A stretch of 8,804 nt of DNA from Caldifarciminota bacterium (GCA_023127905.1 JAGMEZ010000635.1:1-8804), one strand, 5' to 3'. Numbered from the stretch's first letter, positions 1 to 6,929 are shown. Notes: a model not told the origin generated them from the letters alone. Translations and numbers: made by a program.

Positions 1-1051
1 TATAATATGCATCTGCCCGTCCAGAGCCACGACTCCTTTTCTCGCCAATTAATGACGCAACCTCTCGCGTTGAGCTATAATCAACAAGAATGCCTTTCTT
101 AATAATATCCCACCTCTGACATTTCACTCCTTCATCATCGTATCCAGTGGTGGCAAGCCCGCCAGGGAGTGTATTGTCTGCGATAAAATTTACAAGTTTA
201 CTCCCGTATTTAAAGTTTCCCCTTTTCTCAGGAGTAGCAAAACTCCTTCCAGCAAAGTTGGCTTCATATCCCATCACCCTATCAAGTTCTGTTGGATGAC
301 CAACCGATTCGTGTATGGTAAGTGAAAGGTGGCATGGATTGAGAACCAGGTCTTTTTTACCTTCCTCAGGATACGAAGCACTCAGTTTTGCAACCGCTTC
401 CTGAGCAATCCTCTCTGCATTTTCAACCAATTTAAGAGAAAGTATATGTTCCCATCCAGCGTTTCTGGGATAAGCCTGAAAAGACCGTGTCTGCGAATCA
501 TTCCCCTTAACTGCAACTACCGTGTAATCGCTGTTTACTGTTGTAGTTTGGGTTTCTATAAAAGAACCCTCCTGGGAAGCGAAGATTTGCTTTCTTCGGT
601 TTGTGATTAGATAAGAGTATACTTTAACAATGGATTTGACCTTAAGGATGGTTTCGTTAATTGAAAGCAGCATTGCAGTCTTTTCATCCATTCCTATAGA
701 AAAGGGGTCGATCTCAACAGGGGTGACAAACCTGTCCTTATGAACAGGTTCTGGCGCAAGGATTATTCCTTTCTCGCGAGAAAGAAGCGAACTTGCCTTT
801 GCAATAGAAAAAGCCATTTTTACAATCTTCTCTATTTCTTTTTTTCTGACTTTATTCGATGAAGCAAAACCCCAGGCACCGTTTTTTAGGATACGAACTC
901 CGAAGCCATAGATGTTTTCATCACAACTCTCTTTTGGACTTCTGTCTACAAGGACGATTCTTTGTGACCTATCGTCTGTAATACGTATATCGGAATATTC
1001 CGCTCCAAGCTTTTCTGCTATCCCAATCGCATATTCACATAACTCTTTCAT
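1..1051 (-). CDS. tldD: TldD/PmbA-family metalloprotease, 3' end outside window
   Basis: I translated the minus strand from the ATG at 1051 and found 350 uninterrupted codons running off the left edge, so the C-terminal part (about 100 or more residues in this family) is missing. The start follows a strong GGAGGG Shine-Dalgarno at 1055-1060. Residues 247-257 read H-E-S-V-G-H-P-T-E-L-D, the HExxxH metal-binding signature of TldD, on the expected long N-terminal domain. Further family-like stretches are Y-D-D-E-G (about 304-308) and a Gly/Arg-rich R-G-S-G-R-A-D-A-Y-Y run at the visible end, matching the region before the conserved Pro-Arg block. Known TldD proteins pair with TldE/PmbA to degrade unfolded peptides in the cytoplasm, as in microcin B17 maturation and CcdA turnover. 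No partner gene is visible, but it could lie beyond the left edge. It is divergent from porG. TldD rather than PmbA is favoured because the metal motif is intact. Confidence 0.9.
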   Translation of the reverse strand, partial: MKELCEYAIGIAEKLGAEYSDIRITDDRSQRIVLVDRSPKESCDENIYGFGVRILKNGAWGFASSNKVRKKEIEKIVKMAFSIAKASSLLSREKGIILAPEPVHKDRFVTPVEIDPFSIGMDEKTAMLLSINETILKVKSIVKVYSYLITNRRKQIFASQEGSFIETQTTTVNSDYTVVAVKGNDSQTRSFQAYPRNAGWEHILSLKLVENAERIAQEAVAKLSASYPEEGKKDLVLNPCHLSLTIHESVGHPTELDRVMGYEANFAGRSFATPEKRGNFKYGSKLVNFIADNTLPGGLATTGYDDEGVKCQRWDIIKKGILVDYSSTREVASLIGEKRSRGSGRADAYY

Positions 1052-1101
1052 CAACCCTCCTGTATAATAAATTCCTACATTAATCCCAACCTCAAACATT
1101 A

Positions 1102-1143
1102 AACCTAAGATTTCTGTCCTTTTTCCATTTTACATCTTAGGTT
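1102..1143. promoter_or_regulatory. Inverted repeat 1 in tldD-porG divergent region
   Basis: AACCTAAGAT (1102-1111) and ATCTTAGGTT (1134-1143) are perfect 10-bp inverted arms around a 22-nt pyrimidine-rich spacer. After one mismatch, 3 more bp pair outward. It may be a hairpin in the tldD leader or a pair of operator half-sites. The arm centres are 32 bp apart, the same as in the repeat at 1181-1221. Confidence 0.5.
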
Positions 1144-1146
1144 AAA

Positions 1147-1171
1147 TTATTGTAATATGTTAATACAATAA
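1147..1171. promoter_or_regulatory. Near-perfect 25-bp palindrome, candidate operator
   Basis: TTATTGTA (1147-1154) and TACAATAA (1164-1171) are perfect 8-bp arms. Two further pairs continue inward after one mismatch, so the dyad is nearly complete around a TGT centre at 1158-1160. Size and symmetry suit a dimeric transcription factor. TTGT and ACAA are 19 bp apart end to end, one more than the Rex consensus, so I do not name the regulator. Confidence 0.5.
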
Positions 1172-1180
1172 ATTCTTTAG

Positions 1181-1221
1181 TTCGTCAAGATATAATTTTT
1201 TGTGTTTTTTTACTTGACGAA
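1181..1221. promoter_or_regulatory. Inverted repeat 3 overlapping the proposed porG -35
   Basis: TTCGTCAAG (1181-1189) and CTTGACGAA (1213-1221) are perfect 9-bp arms around a 23-nt AT-rich spacer, with centres 32 bp apart. The right arm contains the TTGACG used as -35 in the porG promoter call, so a protein bound to both arms could block or loop the promoter. It could instead form an RNA hairpin if transcription starts farther upstream. Confidence 0.5.
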
Positions 1222-1242
1222 AAGTAAAATTAGTGTTAAGAG
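1214..1242 (+). promoter_or_regulatory. Possible sigma70-type promoter for porGDAB
   Basis: TTGACG (1214-1219, 5 of 6 consensus bases) is followed after 17 bp by TAAGAG (1237-1242, weak), which has an extended -10 TG at 1234-1235. It would give a leader of roughly 55-60 nt before porG. The -35 is good and the -10 poor, so it is tentative; no better pair was found in the gap. Confidence 0.35.
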
Positions 1243-1305
1243 TAAATACTGTATTAATCTGTTTGAAACTAACCTGAATTAATATTCAATTTAGAAGGAG
1301 GCAGC

Positions 1306-1884
1306 ATGAAAGAGATTTTTGAGATTCGGTGGCATGGAAGAGGAGGACAGGGTGCAAAAACAGCCGCCCTTCTTTTTGGTGATGCCGCACTCTCTACGGG
1401 GAAGTATATACAAGCATTTCCCGAGTATGGTCCAGAAAGGATGGGAGCACCTGTACAGTCATTTGATAGATTAAGTGATAAACCTATTACTATACACAGT
1501 GGTATTACAAATCCTGATATTGTAGTTGTTCTCGATCCAACTTTAATGAAAACAATAGATGTTACAGATGGGCTTCCTGATGACGGATATCTTCTTATTA
1601 ACACACACAAATCTCCAGAAGAAATAAGAAAAGAATTTAATATCAAAGGGAAAAAAATTGCAACCTGTGATGCATACAAAATATCCGAAGAGACAATTGG
1701 CAAGAAGATCCCTAACACTCCAATGCTCGGAGCACTAATAAAAGTTACCGGTATTCTTGATCTTAATCAGATGCTAAAGGATACTGAGAAAAAAATGAAA
1801 AAGAAGTTTACCGGACGTCCCGAAATAGTAAAAGGAAATTTAGAATCGATAAAAATGGCTTATGAGGAGGTAAAGCAAGAATGA
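1306..1884 (+). CDS. porG: Pyruvate:ferredoxin oxidoreductase, gamma subunit
   Basis: At 192 aa this is the usual length for the separate gamma subunit of four-subunit 2-oxoacid:acceptor oxidoreductases. The start is fixed by a strong AAGGAGG Shine-Dalgarno at 1295-1301. The N-terminus has the family signature R-W-H-G-R-G-G-Q-G (residues 8-16), followed by A-F-P-E-Y-G-P-E-R-M-G-A-P-V, both diagnostic of the PorG/PorC domain. In the cytoplasmic enzyme gamma packs on the catalytic alpha/beta subunits and supports CoA-dependent conversion of pyruvate to acetyl-CoA and CO2, with ferredoxin as electron carrier. It is the first gene of a G-D-A-B operon, the order seen in archaea and Thermotoga-like bacteria. 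The stop overlaps the next start by 4 bp (ATGA), implying translational coupling. Pyruvate as substrate is inferred from overall similarity; 2-ketoisovalerate is the main alternative. Confidence 0.92.
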   Translation: MKEIFEIRWHGRGGQGAKTAALLFGDAALSTGKYIQAFPEYGPERMGAPVQSFDRLSDKPITIHSGITNPDIVVVLDPTLMKTIDVTDGLPDDGYLLINTHKSPEEIRKEFNIKGKKIATCDAYKISEETIGKKIPNTPMLGALIKVTGILDLNQMLKDTEKKMKKKFTGRPEIVKGNLESIKMAYEEVKQE

Positions 1885-2165
1885 AGAAAGGATGGAAGGA
1901 ATTACCTATCGGAACACAGATTACAAAACCTGGTTCTTCTGAGGAGTTTAAAACAGGTGATTGGAGAACTGAGAAACCTGTTATTGACTTTGACAACTGT
2001 ATTCACTGTTTAATATGCTGGGTATACTGTCCTGACTCATCGGTAAATGTCAGTGATGGCAAGGTTACAGGTATTGATTATGATTTTTGTAAGGGTTGTG
2101 GTATCTGTGCGGAGGAATGCCCAAAGGATGCTATATCTATGCACTCTGAAGCAGAGGGTGAGTAG
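1881..2165 (+). CDS. porD: Pyruvate:ferredoxin oxidoreductase, delta subunit (2x[4Fe-4S] ferredoxin)
   Basis: A 94-aa ferredoxin-like protein with two complete [4Fe-4S] cysteine motifs: C40-x2-C43-x2-C46-x3-C50-P and C70-x2-C73-x2-C76-x3-C80-P. The roughly 35-residue N-terminal extension before the first cluster, with a G-D-W-R-T-E-K-P stretch (26-33), is typical of PorD and distinguishes it from a free ferredoxin. It would relay electrons from the TPP site and the beta-subunit cluster to soluble ferredoxin. The ATG lies inside the end of porG (4-bp overlap) with GAGGAGG just upstream at 1864-1870. The 30-bp gap to porA contains a fresh Shine-Dalgarno. No cysteine is missing, so both clusters should assemble. 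Confidence 0.93.
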   Translation: MKKGWKELPIGTQITKPGSSEEFKTGDWRTEKPVIDFDNCIHCLICWVYCPDSSVNVSDGKVTGIDYDFCKGCGICAEECPKDAISMHSEAEGE

Positions 2166-2195
2166 TTAAGGAATCAATATAGACGGAGGAGTTAA

Positions 2196-3374
2196 ATGGA
2201 AAAGATTATAATGGCAAAAACAGGCAACGAGTCAATGGCAGAAGCAATGAGACAGATAAATCCTGATGTTGTTGCAGCATATCCAATAACACCTGCAACA
2301 GAGGTTGTTCAGATTTTTTCAAGTTTTGTTGCAGATGGACTGGTTGACACAGAACTTGTTCTTGCTGAGAGCGAACATAGCGCATTGAGTGCATGTGTTG
2401 GTGCTGCCGCAGCAGGTGGAAGGGTAATGACTTCTACAGCGTCACAGGGGCTTGCCTTAATGCATGAGGTACTATTTATAGCAGCCGGATTAAGATTGCC
2501 CATTGTAATTTGTGAAGTAAACAGGTCTTTATCAGGTCCAATTAATATACACTGCGATCATTCAGATACAATGGCATCAAGGGACTCAGGTTGGATACAG
2601 ATATATTCAGAAAACTCTCAAGAGGCATATGATAATACAATCCAGGCAATGAAAATTGCAGAGAAGGCTTTTTTACCAGCAATTGTCAGTGTCGATGCTT
2701 TCATTATAAGTCATTCAATGGAAAGGCTTGAAGTTCTTCCTGATAATGAGGTTCAAAAATTTATTGGAGAACATAAAAAACCCTATGATCTGCTCGATGT
2801 TGACAACCCCATCACACTGGGAGGACTCGATCTCCAGGACTTCTTCTTTGAACATAAACGAGGGGAAATTGAGGCAATGAAAGAAGCAAAACCTATAATA
2901 ATTGAAGTAGGAAAAGAATATGGAGAAAAATTCGGAACCACATATGGGTTTTTTGAAGAATACATGATGGAAGATGCAGATTTTGCTATCATTGCACTTG
3001 GCTCCACTGCTGGGACAACAAAGGTAGTTGTGGATTCATTGAGAAAAAAGGGGATGAAGGTCGGTCTTTTCAAAATAAGAGTCTTCAGACCATTTCCTTT
3101 TGAAGAGATTAAAAAAGCACTTGAGCATATAAAGGTAATTGCTGTACTTGACAGGGTAGATGGAATGAGTTCCTTTGGGAGTCCCGTTTTTCACGAAATC
3201 AGATCCTGCCTTTACGAATCTGAGACAAAACCAGTCATCACAAATTATATTTATGGACTTGGTGGAAGAGACATATTCCCTAAGGAAATAGAAGGTGTTT
3301 ACAAGGAACTCGAAGAGATTGCAGAAAAAGGAAAAGTAAAAAATCTAATTAACTATCTTGGTGTAAGAGAATAG
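2196..3374 (+). CDS. porA: Pyruvate:ferredoxin oxidoreductase, alpha subunit
   Basis: At 392 aa it has the expected length for PorA. The start is supported by GGAGGAG at 2184-2190; a second in-frame ATG lies five codons in but lacks its own site. Near the N-terminus, T-G-N-E-S-M-A-E-A-M-R and Y-P-I-T-P-A-T-E (29-36) form the pyrimidine-binding domain signature of 2-oxoacid oxidoreductases. E-S-E-H-S-A-L-S-A (about 58-66) and T-S-T-A-S-Q-G-L (about 79-86) follow, as in pyruvate enzymes. The C-terminal third (around A-L-G-S-T-A-G-T-T-K) is the transketolase C-terminal-like domain. Alpha and beta together make the thiamine pyrophosphate active site that decarboxylates pyruvate and hands acetyl to CoA. 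Its stop is 8 bp before porB. Ketoisovalerate specificity cannot be excluded from motifs alone. Confidence 0.93.
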   Translation: MEKIIMAKTGNESMAEAMRQINPDVVAAYPITPATEVVQIFSSFVADGLVDTELVLAESEHSALSACVGAAAAGGRVMTSTASQGLALMHEVLFIAAGLRLPIVICEVNRSLSGPINIHCDHSDTMASRDSGWIQIYSENSQEAYDNTIQAMKIAEKAFLPAIVSVDAFIISHSMERLEVLPDNEVQKFIGEHKKPYDLLDVDNPITLGGLDLQDFFFEHKRGEIEAMKEAKPIIIEVGKEYGEKFGTTYGFFEEYMMEDADFAIIALGSTAGTTKVVVDSLRKKGMKVGLFKIRVFRPFPFEEIKKALEHIKVIAVLDRVDGMSSFGSPVFHEIRSCLYESETKPVITNYIYGLGGRDIFPKEIEGVYKELEEIAEKGKVKNLINYLGVRE

Positions 3375-3382
3375 GAGGAACG

Positions 3383-4309
3383 ATGGCAAGTTTAAAACAA
3401 CTATCCGCAGAAAAGGACCTTTTTGCTAGCGGACACAGAGCATGTGCTGGTTGTGCAGCAAGTATCATTTTGAGACAGGTTGCCCTCGTTGCAGGGAAGA
3501 ATACTGTATTTGTTGGAGCAACAGGGTGTATGGAAGTTGTTTCTACAATTTTCCCTTACACCTCATGGAAAGTTCCATTCCTCCATAATGCCTTTGAGAA
3601 CTCTGCAGCAACTGGAAGCGGTATTGAAGCAACATACAGGTCACTTAAAAAAAGAGGTAAAATAACAAAGAAGATAAATGTTATTTCCTTCGGAGGCGAC
3701 GGTGGTACATATGATATTGGATTTCAATCCTTATCAGGTGCAATGGAAAGAAGACATGATATGCTTTACCTCTGTTATAATAATGAGGCATATATGAATA
3801 CCGGGATTCAGAGGTCCAGCGCTACACCTTTTGGCGCTCATACAACAACATCTCCTGCGGGAACTGTAATTCCTGGAAAACAACAGTTTCCAAAGGACCT
3901 TACAGAGGCAATAGCCGCGCATGATATACCCTATGTTGCACAGGCTGCACCACATAACTGGGCAGATTTTACAAAAAAGGTAGAAAAAGCACTTACAATT
4001 GAAGGACCGGCATTTATCAATATTCTCTCACCCTGTCCGCTCGGATGGGTTTACCCCCCTCATCTTTCAATAAAGATATCAAAGTTGGCAGCTGAAACCT
4101 GCTTCTGGCCTATCTATGAGGTGGAGAATGGAATCCATAAGATCAATTTCAAACCAAAAGAAAAGAAACCTCTTTTAGAATGGATAAAATCCCAGGGACG
4201 TTTCAGACACCTTTTAAGTGAAAAAAATAAACACATCGTTGAAGAAGCTCAAAAAGAAGTGAATAGAAAATGGGACCGCTTACTTAAAATGGCGGAAGCA
4301 AAAATATAA
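3383..4309 (+). CDS. porB: Pyruvate:ferredoxin oxidoreductase, beta subunit (TPP-binding)
   Basis: A 308-aa TPP-binding subunit. The thiamine-pyrophosphate/Mg motif is G105-D-G-G108 with N133-N134-E-A-Y-M-N-T-G about 28 residues later, the classic GDG...N arrangement. C21-x2-C24, C49 (in T-G-C-M-E-V) and C218 (in S-P-C-P-L-G-W) are the four cysteines that hold the proximal [4Fe-4S] cluster in PorB. The start follows TAGGAGGAACG, whose TAG is the porA stop, so the site overlaps the end of porA and coupling is likely. With gamma, delta and alpha upstream the enzyme is complete. No terminator is visible in the 18 bp before mglB, so transcription probably continues into that pair. Confidence 0.94.
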   Translation: MASLKQLSAEKDLFASGHRACAGCAASIILRQVALVAGKNTVFVGATGCMEVVSTIFPYTSWKVPFLHNAFENSAATGSGIEATYRSLKKRGKITKKINVISFGGDGGTYDIGFQSLSGAMERRHDMLYLCYNNEAYMNTGIQRSSATPFGAHTTTSPAGTVIPGKQQFPKDLTEAIAAHDIPYVAQAAPHNWADFTKKVEKALTIEGPAFINILSPCPLGWVYPPHLSIKISKLAAETCFWPIYEVENGIHKINFKPKEKKPLLEWIKSQGRFRHLLSEKNKHIVEEAQKEVNRKWDRLLKMAEAKI

Positions 4310-4327
4310 ATTTAATGAGGGTATAGT

Positions 4328-4825
4328 ATGCCTTTTGAAAGTGTTAATATTTTTGAACAAGATTTCTGGGAGATAAACGAAAATCTTGAGATGCTTCGAA
4401 AACAAGCAAATGCTGAGAGTGTCCTTCTGATTGATAAAGCAGGACAATTAATTACAAGCGCCGGAGATGTCAGTGAAATCGATATTTCTTCATTTGCATC
4501 CCTTTCAGCTGCAGATTTTGCTGCAACAAGCCAGCTTGCTCTGTTAATAGGTGAAAGTGAATTTAATACACTCTTTCATCAAGGAAAGAAATTAAGTCTT
4601 TATGTCTCAGTTATTTCACAAAGTGTTATTCTCGTCGTTATCTTCAGTCAAAGAACAACTCTCGGTCTTGTTCGCCTAAAGGTTAACAATAGTGTAAAGA
4701 ACCTCGAAATGATATTTAGAAGAATATTTGAAAAGCTTGGAACTGTTAAAGAGGAAAAAGAACAGGAATTCGGTGAAGATTTCTTTGAAGAAGCGGACAG
4801 TGAAATAGATAACCTTTTTACTTAA
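4328..4825 (+). CDS. mglB: Roadblock/LC7 domain protein, MglB-like GAP
   Basis: A 165-aa protein, close to the length of known MglB. Residues about 16-116 fit a Roadblock/LC7 fold: an N-terminal helix, the strand pair E-S-V-L-L-I-D-K-A-G-Q-L-I-T-S-A-G (30-46), a small-residue helix (about 55-75), strands around 89-106 (L-Y-V-S-V...V-I-L-V-V-I-F), and a final helix. The last 35 residues are acidic and probably flexible. MglB dimers act as GTPase-activating protein, and also help nucleotide exchange, for MglA at a cell pole in polarity and type IV pili/gliding systems. The match rests on fold pattern plus the adjacent mglA, which begins 6 bp downstream. A GAGG site lies 8-11 bp before the ATG. 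It sits only 18 bp after porB. A more general Roadblock function remains possible. Confidence 0.85.
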   Translation: MPFESVNIFEQDFWEINENLEMLRKQANAESVLLIDKAGQLITSAGDVSEIDISSFASLSAADFAATSQLALLIGESEFNTLFHQGKKLSLYVSVISQSVILVVIFSQRTTLGLVRLKVNNSVKNLEMIFRRIFEKLGTVKEEKEQEFGEDFFEEADSEIDNLFT

Positions 4826-4831
4826 AATTAT

Positions 4832-5413
4832 ATGTCACTCATAAATTATGCTTCAAGAGAAATAAACTGTAAAATAGTATATTATGGACCGGGTCTTGGA
4901 GGTAAAACAACAAACATAAAGTATATCTATTCAAAGATTTCACCCGGTATCAGAGGAAAGCTTATAAGTCTTGCTACTGAACTTGATCGAACTCTATTTT
5001 TTGACTTTCTTCCTGTTGATGTGGGTAATATAAAAGGTTTTAAAACTCGATTCCATTTATATACGGTTCCAGGTCAGGTTTATTACAATGCATCAAGGAA
5101 GTTAATACTGAAGGGCGTTGATGGAATTATCTTTGTTGCTGATTCTCAGATAGAAAGATTTGATGATAACATCGACAGTGTAGAAAATATGAAAGAAAAC
5201 CTTGCAGTTATTGGTCTTTCCATAATTAAACTTCCATTTGTAATACAGTATAATAAAAGAGATCTTCCTAATATTTCTTCACTTGATAAACTTGAAAGTA
5301 TTTTAAACCCAATGAAGGTTCCTTATTTTGAAGCAGTCGCAACACAGGGGATTGGTGTCTTTGATACCTTAAAGGCATGCAGCAAACTTGTTATCAGAAC
5401 TTTAAGTAGATAA
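4832..5413 (+). CDS. mglA: MglA-type small Ras-like GTPase
   Basis: A 193-aa Ras-like GTPase. The P-loop is G19-P-G-L-G-G-K25-T26. The switch II region reads T78-V-P-G-Q82-V-Y-Y, the MglA-specific variant of DxxGQ, and the guanine-specificity motif is N141-K-R-D144. G21 and Q82 coincide with the P-loop glycine and catalytic glutamine residues studied in Myxococcus xanthus MglA, and T54 with its switch I threonine. The nucleotide site therefore looks intact and hydrolysis-competent with an MglB GAP. In known systems MglA-GTP marks the leading pole and recruits motility or pilus effectors. Its ATG is 6 bp after the mglB stop, and no Shine-Dalgarno is recognisable in the AT-rich junction. Translation may depend on ribosomes arriving from mglB. 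No motility genes are visible nearby. Confidence 0.93.
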   Translation: MSLINYASREINCKIVYYGPGLGGKTTNIKYIYSKISPGIRGKLISLATELDRTLFFDFLPVDVGNIKGFKTRFHLYTVPGQVYYNASRKLILKGVDGIIFVADSQIERFDDNIDSVENMKENLAVIGLSIIKLPFVIQYNKRDLPNISSLDKLESILNPMKVPYFEAVATQGIGVFDTLKACSKLVIRTLSR

Positions 5414-5501
5414 TAACTGATTAAAATATTTAAAGCACTATCTTTATTTACGAACAATAATATTGAACCATTTATTAAGAAATTTTGGTATGTGAAAGAT
5501 A

Positions 5502-5531
5502 TTGGCTCTTTTATAAAAATAAATGTATCAT
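5502..5531 (+). promoter_or_regulatory. Possible promoter upstream of the first unknown paralogue
   Basis: TTGGCT (5502-5507) and TATCAT (5526-5531, 5 of 6 consensus bases) are separated by 18 bp. The pair lies in the 169-bp gap after mglA and would give a leader of roughly 45 nt. No clear intrinsic terminator is seen after mglA, so read-through is also possible. Confidence 0.35.
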
Positions 5532-5582
5532 ACGTTTTTAAATCCTGCCTAAAGTGTTGATATACAAGTAAAACTATTTGAA

Positions 5583-6212
5583 ATGACTGAAGAAATCAGA
5601 AATTATATTGTAGAAGCTGCAAGAAGAATTATAAAATCCACCTGGCGTGGAAGAGATCATACTGTCGAAGAGATGGTTGACGATTTAAAAAGTTTTCTTG
5701 ATGAAGAGAATGAGGAAATTATTACAGAAATTGAGTGGCAGGAAATCCTCGATAGGTTTTCTATAGTAGATCTATCAAAAAGGGTTTTTCAGGTAAAAAA
5801 TGTTTTTATCAAGATGTATGGGGAAAAAGTCAGTGTCGAAAAAGATGTTCAAGAAAAAAATGCAGAAATCCATATAACTACCCTTGACCCAATTGAACAG
5901 GAACAGGAACTTATGCAATACATTCGTGAAACAAGAAAAAGATGTGTAAAAAAAATAGTCTCTTTATATAAAAAAAAAATTGAAAATTCAACACATTCAC
6001 CTACCAATGAAGAACTAATTGATTTTATAAAGAAAAATTCCCTGGGGAAAAAAGAGAATAGAAGAACTGTTCTAATGGCACTCTCGCACACTATTGGTGC
6101 AAAAAAAATTCTAAAAATATTTGAAACTATCGATAATAGGAAACCGTTCGATGACAAACGAAAGCTTTTCGATATATGGGTTCTAAGACAGAAAGGTCTT
6201 AAGAGGAAATAA
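5583..6212 (+). CDS. Unrecognised two-domain protein, first of a tandem paralogous pair
   Basis: A 209-aa soluble, highly charged, helix-rich protein with no signal peptide or membrane segment. I do not recognise the family. It has an N-terminal block (about 4-80) with W21-R-G-R-x-H-T27, then E-E-x-V-x-D-x-K-x-F-L, E-W-x-E-I-L-D and D-L-S. A polar linker (about 81-102) leads to a C-terminal block (about 103-201) containing D-P-I-x-Q-E-Q-E-L, K-I-V-S-L, N-S-L-x-x-K-E-N-x-R-T-V and K-P-F-D. All these motifs recur in the next gene at matching positions. By hand count the N-terminal blocks are about 55% identical (43 of 78) and the C-terminal blocks nearly half identical. The start gives the same motif numbering as the paralogue, but no Shine-Dalgarno precedes it. 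Position after mglBA suggests, but does not show, a role with the polarity GTPase. Confidence 0.8.
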   Translation: MTEEIRNYIVEAARRIIKSTWRGRDHTVEEMVDDLKSFLDEENEEIITEIEWQEILDRFSIVDLSKRVFQVKNVFIKMYGEKVSVEKDVQEKNAEIHITTLDPIEQEQELMQYIRETRKRCVKKIVSLYKKKIENSTHSPTNEELIDFIKKNSLGKKENRRTVLMALSHTIGAKKILKIFETIDNRKPFDDKRKLFDIWVLRQKGLKRK

Positions 6213-6242
6213 AAGCACAATCCCTCGCTGTGGATAAATAAG

Positions 6243-6248
6243 TATAAT
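6243..6248 (+). promoter_or_regulatory. Perfect -10 hexamer 8 bp before the second paralogue
   Basis: TATAAT at 6243-6248 would start transcription near 6255, only 2 nt before the ATG at 6257. There is no convincing -35 and no Shine-Dalgarno. If used, the mRNA would be essentially leaderless. In AT-rich DNA a chance match is quite possible. Confidence 0.3.
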
Positions 6249-6256
6249 TAAATAAA

Positions 6257-6907
6257 ATGATTGCTAAAACAAGAATAATTATTATAGATGCAATAAAGAG
6301 GATTATCGAATCCAGCTGGCGTGGAAGAGAGCACACTGCTGAAGAAATAGTTTACGATATAAAGGATTTCCTCAATGAAGAAAACGAATATAGCATTACC
6401 GAAGAAGAGTGGCACGAAATCCTTGACCAATATCCTATATCAGATCTATCCGATAAGATATTTCAGATAAAAGATATATTTGTCAATAAGTATGGTTATG
6501 GTGAAAGAAAAGAGACAAAAGAAGTTGTTAAAGAAGGTGTTCCTGAAGAAGAAAAGAAAGAGGCAGAAGAGATCCGTGTATCAGCAGAAGACCCAATCAT
6601 TCAAGAGCAGGAACTCACCAAACAACTTCGAGAAATAAGAAAACAAGGTATAAACAAAATTGTATCTTTATTTCAGGAAACATTCACAAAAGAATCAGGT
6701 CAATTAACTGACATCCAACTTATTAGTTTTATAAATGCCAATTCCTTAGAAGAAAAGGAAAACAAGAGAACAGTTATCATTGCTCTTCAGAGTATAGTAG
6801 GATTAGAAAGGATTCTGAGAGTTTTCGATATCATTGAGGAAAAGAAACCTTTTGACAGTAAAATGGAACTATTTGAATCGTGGCTAAAGAAACAAAAAAA
6901 CGTTTAG
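6257..6907 (+). CDS. Unrecognised two-domain protein, second of a tandem paralogous pair
   Basis: A 216-aa paralogue of the gene 44 bp upstream, likewise of unknown family. W21-R-G-R-x-H-T27 sits at exactly the same residue numbers, supporting both start codons. The N-terminal block again shows E-E-x-V-x-D-x-K-x-F-L, E-E-W-x-E-I-L-D and D-L-S. The C-terminal block shows D-P-I-x-Q-E-Q-E-L, R-E-x-R-K, K-I-V-S-L, N-S-L-x-x-K-E-N-x-R-T-V and K-P-F-D-x-K. The linker between the blocks (about 80-109) is longer than in the first copy and rich in Glu and Lys, so it is probably flexible. It appears soluble and cytoplasmic, with no cysteines, no export signal and no recognisable catalytic motif. The strongly conserved Trp-Arg-Gly-Arg and His-Thr suggest a binding surface. 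A helix-turn-helix-like role or an MglA-effector role are both unproven options. Confidence 0.8.
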   Translation: MIAKTRIIIIDAIKRIIESSWRGREHTAEEIVYDIKDFLNEENEYSITEEEWHEILDQYPISDLSDKIFQIKDIFVNKYGYGERKETKEVVKEGVPEEEKKEAEEIRVSAEDPIIQEQELTKQLREIRKQGINKIVSLFQETFTKESGQLTDIQLISFINANSLEEKENKRTVIIALQSIVGLERILRVFDIIEEKKPFDSKMELFESWLKKQKNV

Positions 6908-6929
6908 TTCACTTACAAGTATAAGGATA

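Noticed and set aside
329..610. Open frame opposite tldD
   Set aside because: It is antisense to an intact tldD coding region with clear family motifs, so it is a shadow frame.
1..1051. Possible frameshift or broken tldD
   Set aside because: Hand translation gave 350 continuous codons with all motifs in one frame; it is only cut by the window edge.
1147..1171. Rex (redox repressor) site before porG
   Set aside because: TTGT and ACAA are present but spaced 19 bp end to end rather than 18, and the inner bases do not match. Kept only as an unnamed palindrome.
1269..1718. 149-codon minus-strand frame over porG
   Set aside because: It is the antisense shadow of porG; no ribosome site or family likeness.
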